Below are positions 12,804 to 23,080 of a stretch of 64,000 nucleotides of DNA, in pieces (positions within the stretch are counted from its first letter, which is position 1; each line of letters begins with the position of its first letter). The notes below the pieces were generated by a model that searched no databases, was not told where the DNA came from, and saw only the letters and a list, made by a program, of their open reading frames with translations. A program made the translations under genes and the position numbers. Source of the DNA: Haematococcus lacustris (Eukaryota > Chlorophyta > Chlorophyceae > Chlamydomonadales > Haematococcaceae); assembly GCA_030144725.1 (NCBI GenBank), contig JASKMD010000017.1, forward strand, positions 5,437,278 through 5,501,277. The letters run 5' to 3'.

Positions 12804-12870
12804 CCAGCTACAGCAAGACAATCAAAGAAAACAAGATGTTAAACCCCTCGCAAAGGGGATGTGTGTGAGT
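12804..12870 (+). ncRNA. candidate 3' guide-RNA/right-end block of Fanzor family 1
   Basis: Directly after the family 1 stop lies AT-rich sequence, then the hairpin CCCCTCGCAAAGGGG (12844-12858) followed by ATGTGTG. The same arrangement follows the family 1 remnants at 27192-27260 (minus strand) and, diverged (CCCCTCACAGGAGGG), at 63000-63040. In TnpB and Fanzor systems the guide RNA is encoded at or overlapping the 3' end of the ORF. Whether this block is transcribed is an inference. Confidence 0.4.
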
Positions 12871-12871
12871 A

Positions 12872-13055
12872 AGAGCTATAGAGTAGGGTAGAGCTCTTGC
12901 TAGTAGTAGACCTGGAGGCACACACACCCAAAGGCTTAGCTGAAGTGGGCATTAGGCACACTAGCAGTAGCCTTTACAATAATGAACTCGCAGCCTGTAT
13001 TTAGCTACAACTCATGCTTTATTTTGATGTTGCATGAGGGCTGTAGGGATTTAAA
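12872..13055 (+). repeat. dispersed repeat Z (copy 1), probably extended right end of Fanzor family 1
   Basis: About 180 bp starting AGCTATAGAGTAGGGTAGAG and ending TGCATGAGGGCT. It is repeated in inverted orientation at 22838-23008 with roughly 85-90 percent identity by eye. Because copy 1 directly follows the family 1 3' block, it may be part of that element. Confidence 0.7.
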
Positions 13056-13739
13056 ACTTGTAGGGGAACTTTGCGCTGTGTAACGCCTACCTCTTGCCAA
13101 CCTCACAAGTCTGAAGAGCACACACCGTTTCTTCCTTTACTGGCCATGTACAGAAGACTCATCACCTACGTAGGACTCAGAAGCGAATGATAACATACAC
13201 GACGCACATGGCATACACGCACTCATCAGTTGCGAGGGTCCATTAACTGACCTTACCCATGTATGGCATACAAGTACAGAGGCACACACAACTCAACGCA
13301 GTACAACCACATGCAGGCTAAGGAGTTGTGGGACCCACCGCAATCATGGGCGCTCAAAGCATGGTCACACTTGACAACTAAATAACCCATTGGCACGGCC
13401 CACTGCTGCCGGGCTGCCTACAAATACCAATCTTGTGGGCTTTAGCATTTGTGCCTTCTGACTTCACCCAGGCCCCAAAAATGAACCCAGATACAGACCC
13501 AGATACACTGGCTGCATACTAGGGACCAGTGGAATGCAAAGGCATAGCCATGGGTGGTGGGATGACGCTGGGCGGAAGGGGGACGGAAGGACAGGCGGCA
13601 TGCATGACGACAGGCATGCAGCTTGAGAGGGTCTGCGAGGGGTTCGGCCCCGCCCCCCGCCAGCCCCTCCCGCATCAGCTTAGGGGGCAACAAGTACCAG
13701 CACCTACCACCCACACTACCGCCCTGACGCGTGTGACAG
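13056..13739. other. intergenic, no feature recognised
   Basis: Mixed sequence with CATACACG and GGCATAC words. No convincing ORF, repeat or RNA gene was seen. 13600-13740 begins to resemble the 3' flank of Fanzor family 2. Confidence 0.5.
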
Positions 13740-14030
13740 GGCTGTAGCCCTGAGCTGGCGTAAAACTCATGCACATTAGACTGATGACAGCTTGATGTGG
13801 CCCACACTACTGTGCCCCAGCAGGCTGCTGTCGCTGCTGCTGGGCCTTGGGTGGGTTGGTGGTCTTGCGATCGCTTTGTAGCCCAGGTCAGAATACTCCT
13901 TGCCCTTGGCTGGCAACTCCAGCGGGTCAGGCCACAAGCACAACTCCAGCGGGCGCCATCTGCTCTCCCAAGTGCGCTGTATGTTTCAAGCTGCATTGCA
14001 GTCCCAGTCTACTGGTGTTGAAGCTGAGAG
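13740..14030 (-). pseudogene. Fanzor family 2, copy H, 3' fragment
   Basis: The minus strand reads WDCNAA-stop-NIQRTWESRW, then RPLELCLWPDPLELPAKG and KEYSDLGYK, which is the family 2 RuvC-III region (elsewhere WLDRDCNAALNM) and its conserved C-terminal tail. A nonsense codon interrupts RuvC-III and everything upstream is missing. The 3' side keeps part of the family 2 non-coding block with CTGATGACAGCT (13780-13791). Confidence 0.8.
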
Positions 14031-14129
14031 GGATGCACCATGCAGCCTACCACAAGCCACCATGCCACCGCGGCAGTCAGTGCAGCCAGGCCCTTTCCAA
14101 CAGAATGCAGCAGTATGCAACATCATGCA

Positions 14130-16561
14130 TCACTGCAAGCTGGGGGTCAAGCTGCGCAGTCTCTTAGGCTCCGGCCCCTCTGAGCTGCACTCCATGCGGC
14201 CCACCTTGGTCATGCAGCCATGCACGCCCCCCCGCCCCGCCTGCAAGAAGTGCTGACGCCAGAGCCCACGCGAAGGGCCATCCACCAGCAGCCCTGCCAG
14301 CGCATCCAGCGGCTCCTCTGCCATCCCCACAGCCCTGGGGTAGGCGGTCAGCAGCAAGGCCGGTCGGGCACCACCAGGCACCCCAGCCTCCGCTGCCCCG
14401 GCCTGCTCTGCCCTGCTGTCTCCCTCACCTGACCTCACCAGCTGCGCCCCCAGCACAGGTGAGGCCGGGTCTGGAGTGTGCACTGCAGTTGCTGTGCTGT
14501 GTGGCGGACTTGAGGCGGGTGTGTCCCAACTGCCCCGCCAGCTGCTGGGCTGGCGCCCTGCAGGGGTCAGGCCAGGTGCTGTGCAGCCAGTGGGTGCGGC
14601 TGCCTCTGCTGCTGGCCCCTGGGGCATGGTGTGGGGTGGGATGCTGGGCAGTGCGCTGTCCACTTGAAGATAGAACAGGGCCTGCTGGGCGGTGTGGATG
14701 ACGCGCACGCAGCGCAGGGCGCCGCTGCCCTGGCACTGCACCGCCCGGCTGCCGCCCAGCAACTGGCCTGCAGCCAGACATGCAAGCGGCAGGGAGGGCA
14801 GGGTATGCTGGAGCAGAGTTGGCAGGCGGCTGTTCTAAAAAAAAGAGCTAGCTGGCAAGTAGTCACAGCCTACAGCACCTCGCAATGAGACATCACCGTC
14901 GTCTTCTGTGCAGCCCGTGGCACATATAGCCGTGGCTGCACACCTGGCAGCACAGACTGACTGAGATACCATGCAAATGTGGTGGAGCGTCCATCACTAC
15001 CCAAGCCCTGGAGCCATGGCGCACTCTAGGGCTGTAGCTAGTTCACTGGTATTTGCTAGTGCAACGGGCTGGTAGCCATCTAAGCATCAAGCTGTCGGTT
15101 TTGATGAGGTGCCCAGTGGTGTGGGGTTTGCCCACAAACGTGCCATCGATGTGGGGGCTGTAGTCATTAAGGGTGCGACCGAGGATGCTACAACGTGTTT
15201 GTAGTAGCTGAGTGAGATTACCCAAAGTTCAACATGTTCCTTGTTGGACAAGTTTTGTGGGGAATGAGATACCATGTAAGACAGCCTAGTGCCACAGCAG
15301 CGTGCCAAGCAACACCAGCTCGCTTCTGGTCATAAGCCATGATTGAGACCACCCCTGGTCAGCAGCTGTGGGCACTCACATTCCACGACGGACAAGCGAC
15401 CAGTCCCATCCACTCCTGCCAGCGCCCACGAGCCACTGGCACCACCCGCCCCCCATGGGTGCCTTCGCATGGGCTGGGCTGCTGGGCTGACCGCTGTTGT
15501 GATGAGGGGCGAGCACAGGTGCTCCAGCCCAGGGGCCTGGCAGGCCAGCTGACAACCCTCCACATGCAGCTGGCCTGCCCGGTGCAGAATGCATGGGCCT
15601 GCATGGGACTGCATGGCTATGCCGGTGATCTTGCATGTAGCCCGGACGTCCAACAGGGCCTGGGTCCCTGAGCGAAGGCTGGAGTACAGGCTGGAGCCCA
15701 GCTGTGTCCGTGAGGCGGCCTGGCCAACCAGGTTCAGGCACTTGTCGATGATGAGGCCATCTGTGGGCAGTACAGGGCAGTACAGCTACGCCATGCCCTC
15801 TGCACCCTTGAGCAGCCTCCAGCCGCACAAGGCGTCCCTGCATTGCCTCGCCCCCCCAGAGCACGACACAGGCAAAACCGCCAAGAGGCTGACTGCAGAT
15901 CAAAAGGGGCTGGCAAAGGTAGAGAGGGGCCAGTGTGAGGGCGCCACGACCTGCGGACCAGGATGCAACTCTCATCCTACACCCACTCTCCTCTGTGGCC
16001 TGCCCCTGGAGCTGCCAGAGCATCATTGCTAGAGTGCTGCAGCAGGCCAAGGGCTGCAGCTGCGCTTGACCAAGGCTGCTTTTAAGGGCCTGCAGAGAGC
16101 GACTGTGGCTGGGCTGTATATGGCTGGGCCCCACCTGTTATGACATGGGCGCCAGGGCAGCAGAAGATTGTGTCTCCTGGTCTGCTGGCCTTGACCGCAC
16201 ACGTCAGGGTCCTGTAGTGGTTTGGTCTGCTCAGGGGCGCTGCAGGGCCCACCACCGACAGCCAGTTGCGGGAATCGTGCGTAAGACGCTTCAAACGCTG
16301 CGTCACAGGCAGGTGGGCGGGTGGGTAGGCGGGTGGATGAGTGGGCGAGTGGGAGGGTAGGTTGGCGTGTGGGTGGGTTGGCATGTGGGTGGGTGGGCGG
16401 GCACTCTGCACTCTGCAGCCTCTGCAGTCTAACGTTCAGTCACACACCAGGCAGGTCCGAGCGAGGTTGAATCCATCAGGCACTGGGTCTAGGGAGCTCA
16501 GCACACTCAGCAGCAGCGCATCATCCAAGTCCAGGAGTCGACACGGAGCCTCAACTGCCAT
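14130..16561 (-). CDS. F-box protein with parallel beta-helix repeats (FBXO11-like architecture)
   Basis: Four exons join in phase: 16561-16448, 16297-16135, 15760-15380 and 14767-14130, for 431 aa. Residues 8-48 form an F-box: LLDLDDALLLSVLSSLDP, then LARTCL joined across intron 1 to RLKRLTHDSRNW. Then comes a carbohydrate-binding/beta-helix-like segment (YRTLTCAVKASRPGDTIF, CCPGAHVIT, DGLIIDKCLNLVG, ITGIAMQSHAGPC, LHVEGCQL, CVRVIHTAQQALFYLQVD), typical of pectin-lyase-fold repeats in F-box proteins that present substrates to SCF ubiquitin ligases. The last 150 residues are Ala/Pro-rich and end EGPEPKRLRSL. Intron 1 holds a GGGTGGGC minisatellite; intron 3 holds a family 3 Fanzor end in the opposite orientation. 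The start could lie upstream since the frame is open there. Substrate and role are unknown. Confidence 0.75.
15080..15300 (+). repeat. Fanzor family 3 right-end block, solo copy in an intron
   Basis: From GCATCAAGCTGT to GAGTGAGATTACCCA this matches, in opposite orientation, the 3' flanks of family 3 copies at 19288-19422 and 63133-63275. The core GGGTGCGACCGAGGATGCT is best conserved. No family 3 coding sequence was recognised upstream. It lies antisense to the F-box gene inside its intron 3. Confidence 0.75.
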
Positions 16562-17060
16562 GTCCTGGACCTCAGCCTGAAGAAGAGCCCAGGCATTGCA
16601 CCGGACAGGTTAGGTCTGATGGTCTGTGTAGAGCTCAGCTGGCAGGGTGCTGCTGGCACGCGGATGCTGCCAGCGCACGACCTGCACCAGTTGCATGCTC
16701 TCGCGCCCGCCTCTATTTTTTGCACCTGTTCTACAGTCGTGGCCTGTGACATAGTCTCCAGCAGGGATCGCGGCATGCTCGAGAATGTCACAAGTTGCAC
16801 GTAGAGATGTCAATCACATAATGCGCCATGACTCCGGTCCAACCGCAGTTATTGCTGCCGCCCAACTGCTTTGCGTCGTGATGCTCATGTGTCTTTCTAC
16901 TTCCATCCTCTTCTATCTTTCCTTCATGCTGCCATGCTGCCAGCTAAAGATGTAAGCTCTTGTCTTGTCTTGATCTGCCATTAGTGGCTTTGGCATTGTT
17001 AGCAGCGCAAGTTTTGGGACGTCGGGTCTCGTCAAGTATTTTGTCTTCCTTGCGTTTGCC
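16562..17060. other. intergenic between F-box gene and Fanzor family 3 remnant
   Basis: Contains the presumed 5' region of the F-box gene and T-rich sequence around 16890-16990. No further gene or repeat was recognised. Confidence 0.4.
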
Positions 17061-17345
17061 TATTGGGACTCCCAATATGGGAGGCGTTTCCATGGGTTGT
17101 TGCGGGCCCAGCCATTATTAAACCCGCCGGTACTCTGCAGCCTCTGCCTGACCTTGGGCAGCCGGTCATTGACCAGCTTGTAGCCCTGCTGGTACTCCTT
17201 GCACCACTGGGGCAGAGCCTCCAGGTCCTCACACTGGCACAGCTCCAGGGGGCGCTGCTTGCTCTCCCCAATGCGCTGGAAGTTGAGGCACGAGTTCCGG
17301 TCCAGCCGCCTGCCCCATGGGGGGCCCGGGGTTGTGGCACTAGGT
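17061..17345 (-). pseudogene. Fanzor family 3, copy A, C-terminal fragment
   Basis: The minus strand has an uninterrupted reading frame: LDRNSCLNFQRIGES, RPLELCQCEDLEALPQ, KEYQQGYKLVNDRLPKVRQ, ending YWESQ-stop at 17061. This is the RuvC-III neighbourhood of family 3 (LDRDTNGCLNF in copy C), but the catalytic Asp of RuvC-III is Asn and Thr-Asn-Gly is shortened. Upstream domains are absent. No family 3 3' block is found downstream. Confidence 0.75.
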
Positions 17346-18041
17346 GCAGCACTAGGGAGGGGGTTGAGTTTGCATTACACCGTTCTGTGTTCAGGTGTCA
17401 AAGAGTTTGTATGGGTTGTGAGGGGTTGAGTGTTCGGTTGTGGGGTTGATGTGTTAGAGCTGTCGTCACCACCTGCACAACAGGGCTTTGTCAGGCTAAA
17501 AAGCCCCCTCGGGTACTCCTGAATACACTGACTAATGACCACTGGTTGCATCAATGCATTTCAGCACCCTCCCTTAGCAAGCAGCTGGGACTGTATTGTA
17601 CGATATTGTCAAGGGGTAGGGGCTAGGGGGCAATAGGCGTTGGCATCAAGCTTGTAGCCACAGGTTATGCCTATCAGCAGGCCTGTATCCATGTCGTAGA
17701 TGTCAAGCAGTGGGTCAAGTGGTGGGATACCCAAACCATTGGATACATGCCACACAGGCAAGACACCAGCAACAGTGACTAGGTCCTAGGAAACAGCACT
17801 GTTGGGAGCAGCGCTTAGCATTCAGGCTTGCTTTCCCTGTCCTACCCTGTCCTGCGCATGTCTAGCCCAATTGCGTGGTGGCACCAGTAGGACATGTCTT
17901 AAGGAACTGCCTGAACTGGGCAATACAGCTCGACACGACGTTGGGCAGAGAAAGAAACAAAAGGCTGCACCCTTGCCAGCAGCGCCGCTCACACTTGTCG
18001 AGCTTCTCCCTAGCGTGCCCTTCATAAGTGGCTGATCAGTA
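17346..18041. other. intergenic, downstream of ASA6 on the minus strand
   Basis: No ORF with a protein-like pattern, no tandem repeat and no RNA gene recognised. It would include the ASA6 3' UTR; no TGTAA polyadenylation word was noticed close to the stop. Confidence 0.4.
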
Positions 18042-18759
18042 TCACTTGAAGTTGAGCACTGGCTTCAGCGCATTGAGGGGAGTGGCTGTGTGGGGTGACA
18101 GCCCTCGTAGGGAGAGGACAACGCTGCGGAATGGGATGAAGCTAGCAAATGTAATCCACCAGGCTGCCTGCAGGACGTCCAGAGATAGGTCAACAATCCA
18201 GTCGTGGCTGCGAGCTTGCACGTTGGCTCTGTATGCCACCCACACCCCAGCTGCACCAATGGCAACTTTCAGTGTTGTGGACATGCCCTCACTAGCTCCT
18301 GCGGGAGCGGCATAGCAAGGCTGGATGCTGGCTTTCAGAGCTGAGAGTCCGCCCGATGTGAAGGTACTGGCATTGCTGGCCTTGACAGCGCTGATCAGAC
18401 CCGCGATGGAGCTGGAGCCTGCAATGCGCGCCAGATACGCAACGTATCTCAGCATGACTGCAGTCCATCAACAAGCTGAACTGTAATTGTATCAAATCAG
18501 GAGCGGCATAACTGCACGATGCCACTGTACACAGGCACTCTGATCAGCACGCACACATTGCCGACATACCTTCTTGAGCAGCTGACGACGTGCTCACAGC
18601 GCGAGAGGCTCCAGCTGCAAACAGTACGCACAACGAAGCTCGTATCTCAAAGTGCATGACTAAGGTGCCTGGCAGCCAGCAACAAGCTCGCGGGCAACAG
18701 CTCCCACCCTGCAGCAGGTTTACGAGTCCAGAGCCACGGCTAGCAGCCACGCGCAGCAT
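18042..18759 (-). CDS. ASA6: mitochondrial ATP synthase associated subunit ASA6
   Basis: Three exons, 18759-18708, 18614-18570 and 18418-18042, give 157 aa in phase. The N-terminus MLRVAASRGSGLVNLLQ followed by SRAVSTSSAAQEG looks like a cleaved mitochondrial presequence. The mature part carries KVAIGAAGVWVAYRA, HDWIVDLSLDVLQAAWWITF, FIPFRSVVLSLRG and a short C-terminal tail. From memory this pattern matches ASA6, one of the extra peripheral-stalk subunits of the dimeric F1Fo ATP synthase in Chlamydomonas and Polytomella, which lacks a counterpart outside chlorophycean algae. Two hydrophobic segments fit a membrane-embedded stalk base protein. ATG at 18759 is chosen because both downstream introns then join in phase. 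5' of it is a short direct repeat (CGTAGGAGGCTGTTGCAGTG, twice). Confidence 0.85.
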
Positions 18760-19287
18760 TTCCGTAGGAGGCTGTTGCAGTGTTGCAGCGTAGGAGGCTG
18801 TTGCAGTGTCCGTGGGAAACAATGGTTAGGAGTTTTCGGCATGGGCTCGCATGAATCCTGGAGGTCGGGATTGTCATTCGGGTTTTGAAACAGTTCGGGT
18901 GAGTCAAACAGATGAGGGATGGCATGTAAAAGCCTACAAAGGTCCAATGTAGCTGCTAAATTCAGCCCCAAGTCCACTATGTTAAACATCGTGTTGTATG
19001 GAGAATCCCATTGAGGGAACATTTTTAAAACTCAAACATGTTGTTCTATGTTAAATGAGCTATGGTCAGCTTGGATACACTCACAGTGTAGCCTAATGTT
19101 TGAAACATAGGAAGCTTCGAGTCGGCAGCTTGGGGCCACCTACTCAGTACACAGAAGACACTTCACTAAGTGAAGGCGCTGACGACTGTTCGTCACGGTC
19201 CAGTTTGGCTACCTGAGCCATGGGATAACCTAGAGCTTCAGACAAACAAAGCTCATTCAACAAGGAACAACATGATTGACTGCGGGT
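18760..19287. other. ASA6 upstream region
   Basis: Presumed promoter and 5' UTR of ASA6, including the 20-bp direct repeat at about 18762-18811. The remainder is AT-richer unique sequence. From about 19240 it begins to resemble the outer part of the family 3 3' flank (CAACAAGGAACAACATG). Confidence 0.4.
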
Positions 19288-19930
19288 CATCTCACTCAGC
19301 TACTTCAAACAGGTTGTAACATCCTCGGTCGCACCCTTGATGACTGCAAACCCCACACCGGTGGCACGTTCCGTGGGCCGACCCTCAGGACCACTGGGCA
19401 TCTCATCAAAACTAACAGGTTCTTGCTTTAAAGGCTAACAGCCGCCTCAAACTACTAGGCCCTAGATGCATTGTTGCGGGCCCAGCCATCGTCGCCCCGC
19501 CGGAACTCTGCAGCGCGGTGCCACCTCTGCCTGACCTTGGGCAGCCGGTCATTAACCCGCTTGTAGCGCTGCTGGTACTCCTTGCCAACGGTGGGCAGAG
19601 CCTACCTGTCCTTCCAGCTGCACAGCTCCAGGGGGCATTGCATGCTTTCCCCGATGCACCGGAAGTTTAGGCACCGTTGGTGTCCCAGTCTAGTCACCTG
19701 CCCCATGGGGGGCCTGGGGTCGTGGCACTGGGCCAGGTACAGCAAGGGGGGGCTGGTCCTCGGCAGGGGGAGGGGGTGGCTCCTGGGCAGGGGCAGGGTG
19801 GTGCTGAGCCGTGGGGTTGGGCGGCACCTCATGGCACCACTTCGGACCACTTAGCATGCCGCTGGCTCCAGGTTGGGCGCACAAGCCAATGGTTGACCTG
19901 GCCTGCTGGGGGTACCCAGTCCGCGGGATT
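19288..19930 (-). pseudogene. Fanzor family 3, copy B, decayed
   Basis: The minus strand reads WVPPAGQVNHWLVRPTWS (linker shared with families 2 and 3), then a Pro-rich stretch, then a decayed RuvC-III (LDWDTNGA-stop) and the C-terminal tail in broken frames. 19288-19422 is the conserved family 3 3' block, including CCTCGGTCGCACCCTTGAT. Several stops and the D-R-D to D-W-D change mark it as dead. Confidence 0.75.
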
Positions 19931-20519
19931 GTTGATTCAGCTTCAGCACAGGCACTCACTTCAGGGGCGCCTTGCCTTTCATCGCAACGACAGGACCATG
20001 CTATGGAACTGGACAAGGCTGCTGTACAGTCAGCTGACCTGACTTGGCAGCCCAGCCACGCCTCAGCCTAGAGGCCAGACCTGCTGTGTCGCATGTTGGC
20101 ACCCATCCCTTGCCGCACACGCAGGAGTTCTGCCCGGCAGTGAGGGCTGCAAAGCATGCATGGGCGACTGTCAGCATTGTGCCCAAATTGGCTATGGCTG
20201 TGAAAGCTATAACGATACTTCAGGAACACTCACCAGCGCAACACATCATCCTTGGTCCAGTCACAGCAGCAGAATGGCAGGAAGATGCACGGCCAGCACG
20301 CTGTAAGGAAGAGCCCGGCTGCAACCAGCCAGGTGCAGGCGCCTGCGGCCTTTGCTGGCTGTGGCACCACAACCTGCGATCAGGGATGTGCACGCATGCT
20401 ACAGCAGCGGGACAGGGGGTGCGGAGGTGCCGCTGGACAGCCATTAAGCTTACATGCATGCATGACACGTGCTGGTAATAAGCCATTACCATGTATCAAC
20501 GACCCTATGAACCCTACGA
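19931..20519. other. intergenic with a small shared fragment
   Basis: 19942-19985 (GCACTCACTTCAGG, GCGCCTTGCCTTTCA) recurs at about 29133-29175, and CATGCT(A/G)TGGAACTGGAC recurs at 57837. These look like scraps of a dispersed repeat. No gene recognised. Confidence 0.35.
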
Positions 20520-22066
20520 AATGTGGATACTGCGGGGTAAGAATCAGCAAGGCCCTAGCTGAGCGGCATGAGATTGTGTTTCATCCTGTCACACAGATTG
20601 GAGTGGGCATTGACCCCAGCGCCATCCCCGGTGGGACGAGGAGTCAGGCCAGCTGGTAACAGACAAGCTGGCCCAGTGGAAGCTGACCAAGAACCAGGTG
20701 CGGCAGGCCAGTGGCCTGAACAATGACCGACGTAACATCGAGGGGTGGCTAGCACTGACCAAACCCCAGTTTCAGCACCTGGCAGCAGCTCAGCCGGCAC
20801 CTCCCTGGAGGTCAACGAGAAGCACATCACAACCACCATGGCTGTCTGGAACGCGGTGTGGGAGGTGTACCTGGGCCCCAAGTGGGCACAGCAGCGGCTG
20901 AGGCTGATTGGAGCCCAAGCTAGAGCAGTTATTTGAGATGATTGGGGTTGAAGAAGGTGAGGGTGGATGGGTGGTTTTTGTGTTGGGAGGTGGTGGGATG
21001 GCATGAAGTGCTGCAATGTCAGCCACCATGGGTGCCTTGTGTGCATGACTGCAGCTGCAGGAGGAGATGGCTGAGGTGTAATGGAAGCGCCACCGTTGTG
21101 CCAAGCAGCTGCTGATGTTCTTTGACGCATGCATTGGCACCCAGGGAGGCTGGGGTGCTGACCAGTGTTTTTCCCGTTTCGCCCAGGTGCATTAATTATG
21201 GCTTATCGCATATGACATTGCCCTTATTTATGACGCGATGGGCGATAGGCAGTTTGCAGATAGCTCAAAACGAGAGCTAAAACATGACATTTCATATCGC
21301 ACACCACACATAACGCGAAAAACGAGAGCTGAAACATGACAACTCTTTATAGCGCACACTTTACATGGCACGAAAATTCCACTAGTGTTGACGCCGTGCT
21401 GCAAGCCTGCTGCAAAGTGGTGTGCAGGACCAGGGGCATAGACCAGCAGCAGGACAGGGTGGTGCTAGTGGGTGAGTTCTGCACCAGCCGGTCATCTCAG
21501 CAGTAAATGGCCCGCAGCCCTGTGAGGAAGGGCTAAACTACCACAGGGCTACCAGGCCTGCAGGCTGCAAGCCCCCAGCAAGGCAGGTGCACCACCGGCT
21601 GATGCGTCCAGCCTGGGGCCAGCAGCGTAAGCAGCCAGTGCAGGGCCTTATGTGGTGTCCGATAGTGGCCCCCAGCAACATGTCAGACCCCATGCAGCCA
21701 GGCAGGCACACAGACAGCCGCCTCAAAGCCTGAGCCTAGCACTCCCCCGCCAGGCAAGCGTAGCCAGTGCACAAAGGCTGAGCAGACAGATGAGCCCACC
21801 CAGCCCCCAAAGGTCAAAAGCAGGGGCAAAGGCAAGGCTGCCAAAGCCAAAACAACTCTGCAGGTGGGTGGACAGGGACTGCAATGCAGCATTGAACATG
21901 CAACGCATTGGGGAGATCTGGAGCTGTGCTGGTGGCCGGACCTGCCTGAGCTGCCAGCCAAGGACAGGGAGTGCCCTGACCTAGGCTACAAGCGACTGCC
22001 GGGCTGGCCACCCAATGCCCAGCAGCAGCAGCAGCCTGAATCAAAGTATTGTGTCCATTCTTTATG
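20520..22066 (+). pseudogene. Fanzor family 2, copy A, long copy spanning RuvC-I to RuvC-III
   Basis: Reads ALAERHEIVF then TQIGVGIDP (RuvC-I, catalytic Asp present) at about 20560-20620. Next, in a shifted frame, are WDEESGQLVTDKLAQWKLTK and QASGLNN, then VWNAVWEVYLGPKWAQQRL. An intron (about 20958-21057) separates EEMAEV-stop-WKRHRCAKQLLMFF. A hAT-type MITE interrupts GAD/AVLQACCK. Further on are VVLVGEFCTSR (Asp changed to Gly before the Glu), the Pro/Lys linker, and an intact RuvC-III WVDRDCNAALNMQRIGE near 21869-21920. Frameshifts and stops make it a pseudogene. The normal family 2 3' block is missing after about 22033. It is the only copy here on the plus strand. Confidence 0.85.
21163..21384. 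mobile_element. hAT-type MITE-2, 222 bp, 8-bp target duplication
   Basis: The ends are CAGTGTTTTTCCCG and CGAAAATTCCACTA (the 3' end reads TAGTGG when inverted), giving the short YAGTG terminal signature of hAT elements. Flanks are GTGCTGAC (21155-21162) and GTGTTGAC (21385-21392), 7 of 8 identical. Removal with one flank restores the Fanzor frame GAD-AVLQACCK. Inside, ACGAGAGCT(A/G)AAACATGACA occurs twice. Non-coding. Confidence 0.85.
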
Positions 22067-22192
22067 AGTGGAGCAGGTGAGGGGACCTGGTTATGTCTTT
22101 GCGTAGTTACTTGACACCCGCTGGGCTGATGATGAGGTGCTAGACAGCCAAGGGAATGTAGGCAAATGGATTTGATACAGGAAGGGCATCAA

Positions 22193-22735
22193 CTAGGTAG
22201 ATGGAACAAGCTCTGACTCTATGTCCAGAGTGTCACTCACTCTTCGGCAATGACCACATGTCATGTACTCTGACTGTGTCTCATGGTGATGACACACCAG
22301 CACCACAGGCTCCGCTGCTTGGCAGGAAGGTGCCTGGTATGGTGGAGGCGGCTGGTAGCAAGGCTGCGCCGGGTAGCCAGGAACAGGCTGTCCTGCAAAC
22401 GAGCAAGCATGTCATGCCAATTAGTATTCTTGCCTCAAAGAGTGGGGTAGCAAGGACATGTGCCGCTCACCGTATGCAAGAATAGGTGGGTAAGCATGCT
22501 CCTGTGATTGCATCAGCACCAGCATCAGCACCAGCAGTGTCAGCACCAGCACCAGTAGCAGCCCTGCCTTCTGCCGCGCGCGTGCTGGCTGTTGATGCTG
22601 CTGGCTGACATTACGTCGTGCTGTGTCATACATGTGCTAGGAGGAAGGACGGACGCAGCTCGCAAAGGAGTTGCAGTAGCGTGCGGCACACACCTGAGGG
22701 TGCAGCAGCGGAGCTGATGCTTCTTCGGCGCCCAT
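22193..22735 (-). CDS. small Pro/Tyr-rich single-pass membrane protein, unknown function
   Basis: Three exons, 22735-22694, 22636-22471 and 22392-22193, join in phase to 135 aa starting MGAEEASAPLLHPQ. Residues 15-38 are polar and basic (YDTARRNVSQQ). Residues about 39-57 are a Leu/Val/Met membrane segment (LLLVLVLTLLVLMLVLM). A loop with YPPILAYG follows, then a tail rich in Pro and Tyr (PGYPAQP, YQPPPPYQAPS) and a Cys/His cluster CHHHETQSEYMTCGHCRR. The PPxY-like words could bind WW domains; the Cys/His cluster could hold a metal. I do not recognise the family. The stop after ELVPST is the first in frame. Confidence 0.6.
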
Positions 22736-22837
22736 AGTCGCTGTCTACAAGCGAGTGCTACTGTTCGCGGGGTTGCCTCGCCGACACGTGAAAATGTGTG
22801 TCCAGCGCATCCGTCCAACGCACTCACTCACACAAAT

Positions 22838-23008
22838 GTTTAAAGCCCTCATGCAACTCCAAGACAAAGCATGAGTTGTTATCAAACACAGGCTGCGAGT
22901 TCATTATTGTAAAGGCTACTGCTAGTGTGCCTAATGCCCACTTCAGCTCAGCCTTCTGGTGTGTGCGCCTCCAGGTTTACTACTAGCTCTCTACCCTACT
23001 CTATAGCT
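22838..23008 (-). repeat. dispersed repeat Z (copy 2, inverted)
   Basis: Reverse complement of 12872-13055. No Fanzor coding sequence adjoins it, so it may be a solo right end of family 1 or an independent short repeat. It begins about 100 bp upstream of the ATG of the 135-aa gene and could supply part of its promoter. Confidence 0.7.
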
Positions 23009-23080
23009 AAGGAGCGTCCGGGGCTGTATCATATTATATGATAGATACCAGTACCCTTTTCGCATTGGCGAGGCTACCGG

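Noticed and set aside
13442..13996. 184-codon minus-strand ORF
   Set aside because: It overlaps Fanzor copy H in a different frame; the family-conserved frame is the neighbouring one with WDCNAA and KEYSDLGYK.
15376..16134. 252-codon minus-strand ORF
   Set aside because: Crosses exon 3 and intron 2 of the F-box gene out of frame. The beta-helix-like frame with phase-matched splice sites is preferred.
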